From Galaxea fascicularis (Eukaryota > Cnidaria > Anthozoa > Scleractinia > Euphylliidae): a DNA stretch of 64,000 nucleotides. Where the stretch lies: positions 24,517,850 through 24,581,849 of the forward strand of contig OX419336.1 of the NCBI GenBank assembly GCA_948470475.1, given 5' to 3'. Within the stretch, counting starts at the first letter, position 1; each line of letters begins with the position of its first letter. The translations under genes were made by a program, and so were the position numbers. Below the pieces are notes generated by a model. The model saw only the letters and a list, made by a program, of their open reading frames with translations, was not told where the DNA came from and made no database searches. Below are positions 10,126 to 21,118 of this stretch, in pieces.

Positions 10126-13100
10126 TTGTAGTGAAGACGCGGTAAGATGCGACCTCTCTATTTTATGTCTGCCGTTCGTCCACCATTTTACCATCGACTA
10201 AAAGAGAAGGTGAAAACCTCGTGGGAAAAGGCATCCGTCTTCAAGTGCTTTGGCAATGCTCTTATTAAAGATTGCGCAAAACCTGTCAAGTCATGAAAAC
10301 TGTTTACACCGTGAAGAGAGACACGAAGAGACACATTCTAAATCAACTATTTTCGTTTATGTTTTTCAACCCGATATGAATTTATTTCTTTGAGGAAGAA
10401 TTACATATCAAAACATCCTCCATTATCAGTCTTCGTTATTAGTGACAGCGAGTAACACAGCACAATCGAAATAACATTTTCTAGAAATTACGGTACATAT
10501 TCGGTTATAAAGTTTCAATCTAAAAAAACATTTAAGACATTTGTTTTCCAATTTTCCATTCTTGATAATGATTATGGTCATTTTGGAATATTAACATATA
10601 ACGTGGTTTATATTATGCAAGGAAGAGCAGTTTTGTTATATGTCGATCCATAGATAAACATATTTTCTCGGGACTATATTTTTATTCATTGGTATGCCAA
10701 CTTGTAAATGATTTTATTTAAAACTGCAATGTAAATACTATTAGTTGTAAAAATAAACTAAAGTGTGATTTTATCGGTGATTGTTTGAAGTCCAATAAAT
10801 CAAGGAGGTCCGGCCTAGTGCCGATCGATAAACTTGATAGCTCCTTGCCGTCTACAACTTGTTTTCCTACGGCAAGCTTACGTATGTCGATAAACTCTGC
10901 CGCCGCACGCAATGTAAAATTCTTCAGGTTAAAATTTGAAGTCTAAAGAATTTTCATTCCTCCGATTTTTCATTACTGTCAGTTTTTGTATAACATTGTC
11001 CATAAAACTCGAACAACATAAAATGGTGCATGATCCCACTGAGAACTGAATACGAAAAGAACGATTACCTTAAATACTCAGCGTTGAGTCATTTTGATGC
11101 AGAATTGTAGGAAATTTGAATTGTATAGAATCGTGCATTGAATGACCGATCGTAGAAAAGTTAAAGCAAGGGAAGAGAGGTATTTCTTTTCTCGTTTTCC
11201 TTTTAATGTTTTTCTTAATGGCCACACACGTTGGCGTATTCCAAATTGCATGACTTCTTTGAAGTTTCATTAATTTATAGGTCATATTAGGTAACCAACA
11301 TATTTGTGACTAAATCGGGAGGATTCTTTCAGTGAGATTCAGCGATTTCAGTTTAAAAAATAACAAGCAACATATCTTAAATTGTAAAGCAACGCCTACT
11401 TCGTTGTAACACTGCGTTGCGATCAATGTGCAACACGGCACACCCACTGGTAACGTGGGCGAAAAAACGAATCACTCCTCACAGCCGACGACATAGGGGC
11501 ATGGCAGAGCACACGATTTAAAGGAAGAGTTAAAAAGTCATCGACTTCGAGGGTAGTCTAGTTAGAGGGATTTTCGGGTGCGCATCCGAGTGTGCCTCGC
11601 ACCGGCTATAAACCCGTACTACTATCCCAATCCTAAAAAGTCAAGGTCTTGGCTAGACTTGCCGGGCTGTTGCAATGGCTTCCTTCAAAATTAAGCTTGA
11701 CAAATCTTCGGTTCCGCCACCGTCCAGGCGTTAATCGTTATCGCTTGAGATATATGTACAACGCCGAGCTCAAGTAAACATGATAGATAAAATCGATCAG
11801 TCCGTAGTTTAGCGACATTTAATAGCCCATGAGAAAAATATTGGATGTGTTTTACTTTAACCCAACTTCAGATACGTGTAGTTTACTAGTGCCTTCCTCT
11901 GAAGGAGGTTGTTACAAGGAATGCGAGACTTAAATTCCTTGGAACAACTTCTTTTTTTTCTTTCTTTCTTTCTTTCTTCTAGTCTGAAATGTTAGCCGTC
12001 TCCTTCCCCTAACCCACAGGGGGCGCGGGCGAGCGCCAAAGGGAGAGGAGACAGCTGACATTTCAGACTATCTTTCTCCCTTTTTTCCTCTTTTACATTT
12101 TCCCTGGAGTTCCATCATATTATAACTCTATTCATTATGCTCAACTACATAAAGAAGCCCTTTTGCAATCAGTTGAAATGCAATGCCCGTGAATCAATTT
12201 CATACCAAGATACTCTATTTATGGTTGATCAATTTCAATTTGTTTCTATTTACCCTTGGCCACCTTTCTCTTCAAAACCAAACTTATTAAGAAGAAACTT
12301 CCATCATGCGACTCGTTGCCATGAATGCTTAAGGTCTCTTGTTGCAATGGCCGGACAGAACAAGCTTTAACAGTTATTTGAAAAAGAGTTTCCTTTGTAA
12401 ACATAAATCAGCACAACGACTTAGTCACTAGGCAAGGAACTATTTTTCTACAGATAATGTCTGAAGTGATCTCCAGTAAGTCATGAACCTAAACAGGTTG
12501 ACTGACTTTGATTATTTACAGATTATTTGATTATTTGTACCAACCATAAATATTTTGCACGCTATGCAAGAAAAATTCAACAGATGAGCTTTAGTTTGGT
12601 TCATAACCTAGCGCGTTTGTCAGCCTCGAACTGTTGAGCCTCAGAAAGCTGACAAAATTACTGAAAGGCATGGAAAGAAAGAATGTTTGGCATTTACAAA
12701 TTCCATGATACAAGTTTAGACTAAGTTTCAAAGTTCAAAACTGCATAGGGTCAAGAATAAAACGATGGAGTCAGTTTTTGCCATTTTTTTCAGAAATTCT
12801 GACGCTAACAAACGGCACCACAACGCATTTCTCCAGCAAAGTAATCGAACAAAAATTGTGTGAAAGCAATCCGCGGACTCCCGGTTTTTCTTTTAACGAA
12901 CGGGTACTTAATTCCTCAAGGAAGCCGTTTCCGCTCATAAAGTTTGCGGGTTTGCGCCATCTTGCGTTAGGTTAATGTATTTTGGTCAATTACAATCGCG
13001 TGACGTCGCTTGGTCTACCTTATATCAGCAAACTACAATCTTGGATAGAATACTGAGTAGGTAAAGAAGAGGTGACCACTGTTTCACCAACTGGCAGTGA

Positions 13101-14077
13101 ATGATTAGTTTCACGCAAAGACTTTTGTCTGCTATCCAAATGGAGGGGGGGACAGCTTGTACGTTGCTAATGACGACTATCCGAAGGTATTGAAGAAAGC
13201 TAGGCCAACAAGTGAAGAAAACATAACGCGATAACAACCCCGAAAAACATCTTGCTAGAATATAAGTATAAGCTAAAGATAAACAACACAGAGAAATAAA
13301 CGTAATATTTCGGTTCTAATCACAAGATCATTATCAAACGTAACAAAGATGGTGAAGCGATGAACTCATAAGAAGAGCCAACAGGGAAGGTGTGGAACAC
13401 GCTAATAATTGTAACAGGAATGTATAACAAGAATGTGAGGAGAGTATAACAAAAATGTAATCTGCCAAAGTTAGAATCAAAGCTAAAACAATACGAGTTC
13501 TTTGGCGGCTTTGATACCATAATTAAGCTGAGGTTTGCACTTCTTAATTGATAGAGATTCTAAGAAACATAATTGGTTAGAATAGTTTAGAGAACATGTG
13601 ATGTAAAATTACTGCATGAGCTTTGTTGTCAAAACACTCAGGTTAGTTATTCAAAGAAAACAAAAACTTATTAAATACCTCGCAACTATGCAAGTATTGA
13701 AACATGGCAGAATTAACCGTGTTCATCCAATCGCACTCTAAGACATCTATTTCAGTCTGCTATAACATGCAGCTGGGATCTTTGTTTGAACAAAACAACG
13801 AAAGTTTATTAGTTTGATAGCAGATAGGCTAACTAAAACATCACTTTAATTTCCGCACTAGCTTGATTACGACTCACTCTTAAACGTGGCCTGCATAAGG
13901 AAAAAGTGGCAACATGAGTCGGTTCCAAGCAGTTTTGGAAAACGGGAATTGCAATGTTCTCTGGTGGTGTTTTTCATCTTTGCCGCCCCGACATCGTGAC
14001 GATGACGATGACGATGATGATGATGATGATAATAATCCATCCCAGGCGATGACAAGGTGAAAGATGACAGGGTGAAA
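10126..14077. other. Intergenic DNA, no gene supported
   Basis: This stretch is AT-rich, with only short ORFs. The longest plausible minus-strand stretch (10912-10718, LRAAAEFIDIRKLAV and on) was not recognised. It also contains (TTTC)n at 11949-11976, the hairpin at 11980-12070 and a (GAT/GAC)n microsatellite at about 13997-14030. Confidence 0.45.
11980..12070. repeat. Hairpin element of 91 bp
   Basis: The arms 11980-12004 and 12046-12070 (TAGTCTGAAATGT, then the complement ACATTTCAGACTA) pair nearly perfectly. The interior is GC-rich (GGGGGCGCGGGCGAGCGCC), itself partly self-complementary. It stands out from its AT-rich surroundings and fits a very small MITE. Confidence 0.75.
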
Positions 14078-14445
14078 GATAAGGAACTTGAGAAGGTAGA
14101 GAAATACCAACTATTAAAAGATGAAATTGCAAAAGTTTGGCATATGCGAAAAGTCATTGTAGTGCCTATTGTTATTGGGGCCCTTGGAGCTGCATCAGTG
14201 AACTTTACATGAAGCAAATTGGCGTGAAAGTTAGTTTGGAAGTCATCCAGAAAACAGCATTGCTGGGGGCAGCAAAGATACTAAGAAGAGTACTGTCCCT
14301 GTAAGAGGAAGGAAGAGAGAGAGACCTGGGAAGGTTGAGCAATACCAGGATTTAGTTGTACAACGTATGCCCCAGGTTGAATTTGTAGTGGTACCATTGG
14401 TTACAGGGGCGCTCAGAACAGTCTCGAAAGATTTTGCGAAGTCCA
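14078..14445 (+). pseudogene. Two LINE reverse-transcriptase C-terminal remnants
   Basis: The first stretch (14078-14292) reads EKVEKYQLLKDEIAKVW, then VIVVPIVIGALGAAS. A stop and a frame change follow, then EVIQKTALLGAAKILRRVL and a stop. The second (about 14318-14445) reads GKVEQYQDLVVQRMPQ, then EFVVVPLVTGALRTVSKDF. Both match the conserved C-terminal tail of non-LTR retrotransposon ORF2 proteins common in invertebrates (pattern KxxKYxxLxxEI, VxVVPxVxGALG, LQKTALLGTARILRK). They are 5'-truncated, frameshifted and lie in tandem directly upstream of the HTRA2-like gene, the second ending about 140 bp before its ATG. Confidence 0.75.
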
Positions 14446-14583
14446 GATGTCGGCCTCGTTCGGATCTCTCTAGACCTCCCAGAGTTCCTCATTTGCCTTC
14501 TCACATCGCGCCCGAGGAAGACTTGTTACAACTTCTTCCCAGTCCTCTCACCTTCAGCCTTCCTTTCGGTTACTTTCGGTAAA

Positions 14584-16509
14584 ATGGCGACTCTTTGCTC
14601 ATTGAGAAGATGGCGGAAATTTGGACGCATGTTTTGGCTTTCTGAGCGATGGAAAACGACACACATGCAGCAGCTTTGTAGAGTATTAAGTACAGAATCC
14701 AAAGAATCTACGAACATAATTCCCTGGTCTTGGATTGGCTCTTTAGCTTTTGGTATTTTTGTGGGATATGGACTACCAAAATTCATCAACAGCAAAAAAG
14801 TTAGAACGACAGTGGAGGCGAAAACTGTTCTTAGAGACGAAAATTCACCAGATTCGGGACCTCCTCCTAGATCAGTTACCTTTAATTTTATTGCGGATGC
14901 TGTGGAAAAAGCTGCTCCTGCTGTTGTAAACATTGAAGTCACGGGACGACACGCGGGATTCAGGTTTGGGGGCCACGTGGGTCCTACCAGTGCCGGATCG
15001 GGATTTATAGTCACTGACGATGGCATGGTTCTGACGAATGCACATGTGGTGGAGAATGCAATGAAAGTTAGTGTTAAGTTAAAAGATGGCCGACAGTTCA
15101 GTGGCACTGTGATTGACATTGACCTGGAGAATGACCTGGCTGCTGTCAAACTTGATTCAAACAAAGTAAGAAGTAACTTAAGCTTATGCATTGTAACTCT
15201 GTTGCCTTGGCTACACAAAGGTTGTCACTTTGGGAATTGGGGGGTCAGGGTATTAGTACTCCCCTATATACATGTACACAAGCCTACACAAGGAAGCTGG
15301 GAGTCTTAAGAGAAATTGTCAGGGTAATGACTCGGAGTGGATTCAATGCCTAAAATGTGGGAAGCATGTTCAGATTTTCTGGCACCACTCAGTGTAACAT
15401 TTGCACCCCTCCTATCAAACAATATTCTGGGAACTTTCTGAAGTAAGCCAATCGGCAATTTCTTTGTTCCAAAAACTCTCACATTGGAAGTGAGGCTAAG
15501 TGCAAAACATTTCTTGTGGAAAAGAGTTTTGTTTGCATGCGAATAAAACATCATTTTCATTTCAAAAGCTTTGCAACTGGCCTCATTTTAAAACAGAGGA
15601 CAACTTAGAGATGGCCTGTTATTTGTCTGTTCTATTGCTTTTAGAACATAAAGTTTCCTACTCTAACCCTTGGTTCTTCCTCGTCCATTCGACCTGGTGA
15701 ATGGGTGGTGGCAATGGGCAGTCCTCTACAGCTCAGTAATACAATAACAGCAGGAATTGTCAGTACAGTGCATAGAGCTGGGGAGGAGATTGGACTTCCT
15801 AACAGAGAGATGGAATATATCCAGACCGACGCAGCTATAAATGTAATGATTTGGTTGAAGTTAAGGATTGTTTAGCAATAATTAATTAACAGTGGACACG
15901 GAATGTTTACACTGGTAAGATTGTATCGGCCTATTTTGGATTAAGAAACGGAAAATATCCCATAGTGTGGTGAAACAGCATAGGGATTTGAAAGGAAATA
16001 ATTATAAGTAATTTCCAGTTTTCCTTATCCTCCTCAGGTGGTTTCAGCAAATAATAACAAGGTCAACAAACAAATATTGAATCACATCACTGTTATAGTT
16101 ACATTATTATCATCAAGTAAATAGCTGTGCACATCACTGGATTTAATTCAAAAATAAGAGACTAAAGTAAGACATTCATTCTTGTGTAATTTGTTTTGGC
16201 AACAATTTTTGTGTGATCTAAGGTAAATATTTAAGTAGAATTGAGAATTCAGTTTCAAAACACAGTCCATTACCCCTTCCAAATTTAAACTAAGTGGAAA
16301 CTCGATGAGAAGCAAATCCTAGTGAAAAAATTGCAAGGCCTTAACCCTTTAACTCCCGATAGTGCCAAATGGCACTTATAGATTTTACTAAGTCTAACGC
16401 CAGACGATTCTACTCGTCAATGGAGAACCCCTTGGGAGTTAAAGGGTTAACAACATCTTCACCCAAAAACTATGTCCCCATAACCCTTTAACTCCCGGTA
16501 GTGCCAAAT

Positions 16510-16553
<44 letters not shown>

Positions 16554-18861
16554 TGTCAGTGGAGAACCCCTTAGGAGTTAAAGGGTTATTAAATAAAAAA
16601 TTGCCAGTACAAAGCCTTTTGTAGCGATATTTTTTCATGGCTAATATGCATTATTTGTGGGCTACGTATGTGTTTGGGCTATATTTGATGTTTTTGTAAT
16701 CATTCTCTAAACAAACCATTGGAGGGAAGCCTATCATTAAAATTTAATTCTTGTAGTTACTCAAAGATTTGCAGTCTCTACAAAAGAGGTTGTTGAAAGT
16801 GTGAAGTGACAAGCCAAGGCTGTGCTCTAAGAAAGGTAATTGGGAACCCATAATCTCTAACCCTTGAGATCCAGAGCACCCAGCATATATGTTTGGTGCA
16901 AAATCCAATAATTCCTGGTTGCCCAAAGGCAAAAGTAAGTCACCAGAGGCCACTGGGCACTGCTAGAGCACAGCCCTGCAAGCACTTGAAGTGCCCCTAA
17001 CCCTTGAATTTGTTTTCTTTTGGTAGATTTCCATATCTTTCAAGAAATCCTTTTTGAAAAAAAAAAATATATATATTGAATCCTGGTTTTTTTTCTGGCG
17101 CTAAAAGTGAAGGCAGTCTTGATGATATTTTCACCTGTCGTTTGCATTAGTCCCCACTTGGCCAAGTGGATCCATAATTTATGGGGCATGATGTAAGAAA
17201 AGGACATGGTGCAGCTTGAGTTGTTGGAATATGCAAAGATTTGCGGCAATGCTTTATGCTAAACAGAGAAAATGGTTGAAAAATGTGTGGTTTATGGATG
17301 TAGCAACTCCAAAAATAAACAGAAAGGTATCAGCATGTATAAGATTGGAATGGTGTCCTCTTGTTACGTCACAGCCAAACAAATGTCAAATATCGGATGC
17401 TTCTCATTGGCTTGTTCCTAATGAGCCCACAAGACAATAATACATCCAGCAGAGCTTCTAGCGTGCAAAAAATTAAAAATTTCAGTCACTTCAACTTCAA
17501 AAAAATTAAGATTCAATATCTCTGACATTTTTTTTAGAAAATTAGTTTTTGAAAGATATGGAAATCTACCAAAAGAAAACAAATTAGGGTTAGGGGCACT
17601 TTAATGTTATGTTATGTTATGGCTAATGAGGCCAGTATGTGAATTCAACAGAGGCAACAACAAATAACTGAGTAATAGTATTCCCATTAATTTAAAGATA
17701 ATTGTTTTTGTTTTCTTTGAAGATTGGTAATTCTGGAGGACCTCTTGTTAATCTGGTAAGTTTCTATTAAAGAGGTCTACACCAATAAATGCAAAATTGT
17801 AAGACAAAACTTTTCATCAATCATAGCTTTTACTCTCTTGTATGTGGGATTTGAGTATTTAACAAGAATTGGACAACTAATGAGTGTATGATTGTTCTGT
17901 TTATAGGATGGTCATGCCATTGGGATAAATGCCATAACAATGCGATTTGCTGCTGGAATTTCATTTTCCATCCCAATTGATGCAGCAAAAGATTTCTTAT
18001 CTAAAGCAATAGAAAGAGTCAAGAGTGGTAACTACACAAGCAGCAGAAATACAAGGAGACCGCTAGCACCATACCAGCGCTGGTACATTGGAATCAGCAT
18101 GTTGACACTAACACCTCAGATACTTGAGGAGTTGCGAAGGAGGGACCAAAGTTTTAACAAAGTTACATCTGGAGTATTGGTTCCACAAGTAAATTATGGA
18201 TCCCCTGCTCACAGGCAAGTACTCACCCTAATAGTAGCAATTTACTGTCCAAATTTTTTTTTTTTTTTTTACTGTGATTGAATCAAAAAACTATGAACAC
18301 TTTGATTTGATTTTGACATTTCCCATCATGCAGCAACCAATCAGAAGAGACAGGAAACCAAACTCATTACTGTTACTGTTTGCAGTTTAGTTTTCTTGCA
18401 CATGAATGGCTCCTTACTTGAAACACAGTAACATTCCAAGTATTAATATTTCTATTTTCAGATTTTCATGACAGTAAAACATTTTACTGGTTTTCAAAAC
18501 TCACTGACATTTTACCTGTGTTCCTTCTCTTTCTTGCCCCAAGATCGTCAATTTTTGACCTTACATTAGTTTCTGAATCAAGCACTCATTACATCAGACA
18601 TGCAAAATAAGAAAAATTATATTGCAAAAGTGTTGTTGTAAGCTGTGGTGCCATTTATGTTTCAAACACTGTTGTTTTCTGTCTCCATCTTCCAGATCAG
18701 GTTTGCGATCAGGTGACATCATAACAAAAATAAATGGCAAGGACACAGAATCATCTAAACAAGTTTACCAACATGTACATAAAGGAGACGTTCTCAAAAT
18801 AGAGGTGAAGAGAGGTGAACAGTTTGTTAAGTTCACTGTCCAGCCTGAAGTTGTGGGATAG
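14584..18861 (+). CDS. HTRA2: HTRA2-like mitochondrial serine protease, five exons
   Basis: The exons are 14584-15165, 15645-15842, 17723-17755, 17907-18214 and 18696-18861, 1287 nt or 428 aa (human HTRA2 has 458). The ATG at 14584 is chosen because upstream in-frame codons derive from a LINE remnant. The N-terminus is basic and Arg-rich, like a mitochondrial presequence. A membrane segment spans residues 45-67 ([20 protein letters not shown]). The trypsin-like domain has His154 (TNAHVV), Asp184 (LENDLA) and Ser264 (GNSGGPL, on its own 11-codon exon). The PDZ domain follows from about residue 325 (YIGISM, then SGLRSGDII) and ends QPEVVG. The family works in the mitochondrial intermembrane space in protein quality control. 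No AVPx-type IAP-binding tetrapeptide is visible after the membrane segment. The exon 4 donor is GC (CACAG then GCAAGT), and the frame requires it. Plain HTRA1/3 is less likely, as there is no signal peptide or IGFBP/Kazal region. Confidence 0.95.
16345..16585. mobile_element. Dimer of a 102-bp TTAA-flanked MITE (locus 1)
   Basis: Two monomers (16345-16446 and 16484-16585) are separated by 37 bp. Each begins CCCTTTAACTCCC and ends with its complement (GGAGTTAAAGGG). Monomer 1 is bounded by TTAA on both sides; the second has the one-off forms ATAA and TTAT. CCC-starting termini with a TTAA duplication are the mark of piggyBac-type elements, so this is called a piggyBac-like MITE. It lies in intron 2 of the HTRA2-like gene. 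The same dimer with the same spacer is found inverted at 45584-45825. Confidence 0.85.
16989..17602. mobile_element. Inverted-repeat element in HTRA2 intron 2
   Basis: The left arm (16989-17043) and right arm (17549-17602) are about 54-bp near-perfect reverse complements. They start AAGTGCCCCTAACCC and include TTTTGGTAGATTTCCATATC. The centre (about 500 bp) has no credible ORF. The terminus resembles the AAAGTGCACCTAACCCC end seen at 45243 and, inverted, at about 61513, suggesting related families. Confidence 0.85.
18285..18372 (+). repeat. Dispersed repeat, copy in HTRA2 intron 4
   Basis: The segment from TATGAACACTTTGATTTGAT to AGGAAACCAAACTCATTAC, including GCAGCAACCAATCAGAAG, recurs as the reverse complement at about 28095-28178 in a FHIP2A intron, with roughly 90% identity by eye. 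Its borders and nature are unknown. Confidence 0.7.
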
Positions 18862-20787
18862 TTGCATATGTATATGAAACAAACAAAGACAAAAATTGTC
18901 AATCTGTTATTGAACTGTGGTGACATGTGAAATTGTACTTGGGCGATACGTTAAAACAAGAAGCCCTACTTGAAAGTTCTTTTGCAACCAAAAAAAGTAC
19001 ATGCTGGGCACATTTGTTTCAAACCTGGTGTTTGTTTGCAACAGTATTATGGGCTTGCATTTTGGGAAATTTTTCAGACAAACTAAAGGCTTCCTAAGTG
19101 GCTATGTAACTTTTTTGTATTAATGATTTGTAGGATTAACTTATGACTTTTGCCAAAAACTTAAAAAGCAGAAACAAAGGGGATCTGTTGCATCGTTGTT
19201 TCTCTTTTTGACAAATCATTAATGCATCACTTTAGTGGGTTCAGTTTTAGGCAAAAGTCATTTATGCTAATTTGCTGAATCCAGGTCATTACACCACAAA
19301 ATAATTGCAGAGATTTCATTTCTGGCACCATAAACGGTGCATATTGTAAAGTTGATTGAATCTTTGTGGGCCTATTTTGGGTGCCACAATATTATTTCCT
19401 GCATATTTCAAAAACAAAGATGTTGAATTCATAGTAAAAGGCCATCTTTTTAGAATAAACTGACAAACAGTATATTTTTTTTTAAAACGCTTGTTTCGGC
19501 TGGAAAAGTTTATGGCCTCTGGCCTCTAAGTAGAAGGGGTGATCTTGTTTTGATACAGACCTCACTTATTTTCTCATGTAAATCATGTCATTCTTATGCT
19601 AACTTGTCCACATTGGCAGAGAGGTTTGTATCAAATTAAGGTCAGGCCAGGTCACTGAACACACAACTGTAAAATGGACTATTGAACTCACTTGTGGGTG
19701 CTAATAACAATAAAATAAAATATTAGATGGGGAAAAATCAGCCAAGCATAGACTACAAGTAGTCATTTTTTTTTTTTTGCGAGAGTAGAGCAAGTGAAAC
19801 GGGTGTTTGTGCATGCCATCATTGCTTTCCATGAGGAGATACAATGCTAGTCTGCGTAAGCCTGATGCCACAAGGAAAAACCTGTCCTTTATCTGTCAGT
19901 TACTTCTATCTCATTGCTTCTGAGAACCAGGCCCAGAGACATGAAGATGTGTGAAGTTCTTCCCACAATGTACTCTTTTATTACAAACATTTCCAACTGA
20001 TTCATCACATAATATAACATGGCTATCTTTTTGTCAAATAATTGTAATTATCAATATATTGTTATTTAGTAGAACTCTAAAATACCAATAAAAAGTGGTT
20101 ATACCCTTGCTTCTAAAAGTAAAAGAAGAAACAACTGAAAGAATAGTTGAAAATTCAAAATATTGTTTGAGGTACAATTTTATGACAACACCTGAGGAAA
20201 AACACCATTTAAGAGCCTATGACAGAACACTAATTAGAGTCCTACAGTTCTGTTTACTTCTTAGTATGCAGTGTTTGTTGGTATAATGTTTGGCCTTGCT
20301 TGCAAAAACATATATTTCCAAATAACCAAATATATTATTTTAACACACTACATGCTTTGGAAATATCCCATAGTGTGTTTGCTTTGTGCAAACAACCTCT
20401 TTTTGTCTTGTATGAAATGTTTAGGTCTCCCCAAAAGTAATTTTCAGAAGGAAAAAATATATCTTTTGGCACCTGATTTAAGCCAGCTGCACAAATAATA
20501 CTACAAGCTGAATAAACACATTAAACAAAGGAATACTTGTAGAACACTTGAAATCCAAGTTTTAGGCTGAATGAACAAATGCAGTCCAATTGGAACCAAA
20601 ACTTCTCAAGATCTTATGGATCTTCCAACAGATGGCGTTGCTACACATAGATTTGACGCCTTGGCATTTCCTGTTGCTCCCTTGTGTGAGTGTGCCATAT
20701 CTTCAGGTCAGGAATGAAGCAGATCCTATTCACAAAGCTAGTCATCCTAGCTTCTAATGAGTGGCGCATTAACTGAACTTGGTCATG
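18862..20787. other. Convergent 3' UTRs of the HTRA2-like and FHIP2A-like genes
   Basis: The two genes end facing each other here. On the plus strand AATAAA signals occur at 19709 (followed by AATAAAATATT) and near 20086, suiting HTRA2 polyadenylation. No clear minus-strand signal for FHIP2A was identified. No other gene or structured repeat was found. Confidence 0.55.
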
Positions 20788-20862
20788 TCACCGACTTTGT
20801 ACTCTCTCTGTAGCTTTTACAAATGCAATAGCAGCCAATTCCTGTGGCAAGAAGTAAACATT

Positions 20863-20897
<35 letters not shown>

Positions 20898-21078
20898 CTG
20901 GCTACCCAAGGGAAATTGACTCCGCAAGCTTTTCCCAGGGAAGGGATTTTGACATTTGGGTGCTGCCCGGGGGTCAGGAATTTGGCATGGCCGCCATCTT
21001 GGAAGACCGAAAATGGTTACTCAGGGATGGGGAATTTGACTCGGGCTCCCTTGAAAATGTCAAATTCCCATGGGGCTG

Positions 21079-21118
<40 letters not shown>

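Noticed and set aside
13867..14217. His-rich minus-strand ORF
   Set aside because: The His run comes from the GAT/GAC microsatellite and the rest is antisense to the LINE remnant.
14434..14583. N-terminal extension of the HTRA2-like protein
   Set aside because: The 50 extra in-frame codons overlap and follow a LINE remnant, whereas ATG at 14584 gives a basic mitochondrial-type N-terminus.
14526..15218. 230-codon ORF on the minus strand
   Set aside because: It is the antisense shadow of HTRA2 exon 1 and has no motif of its own.
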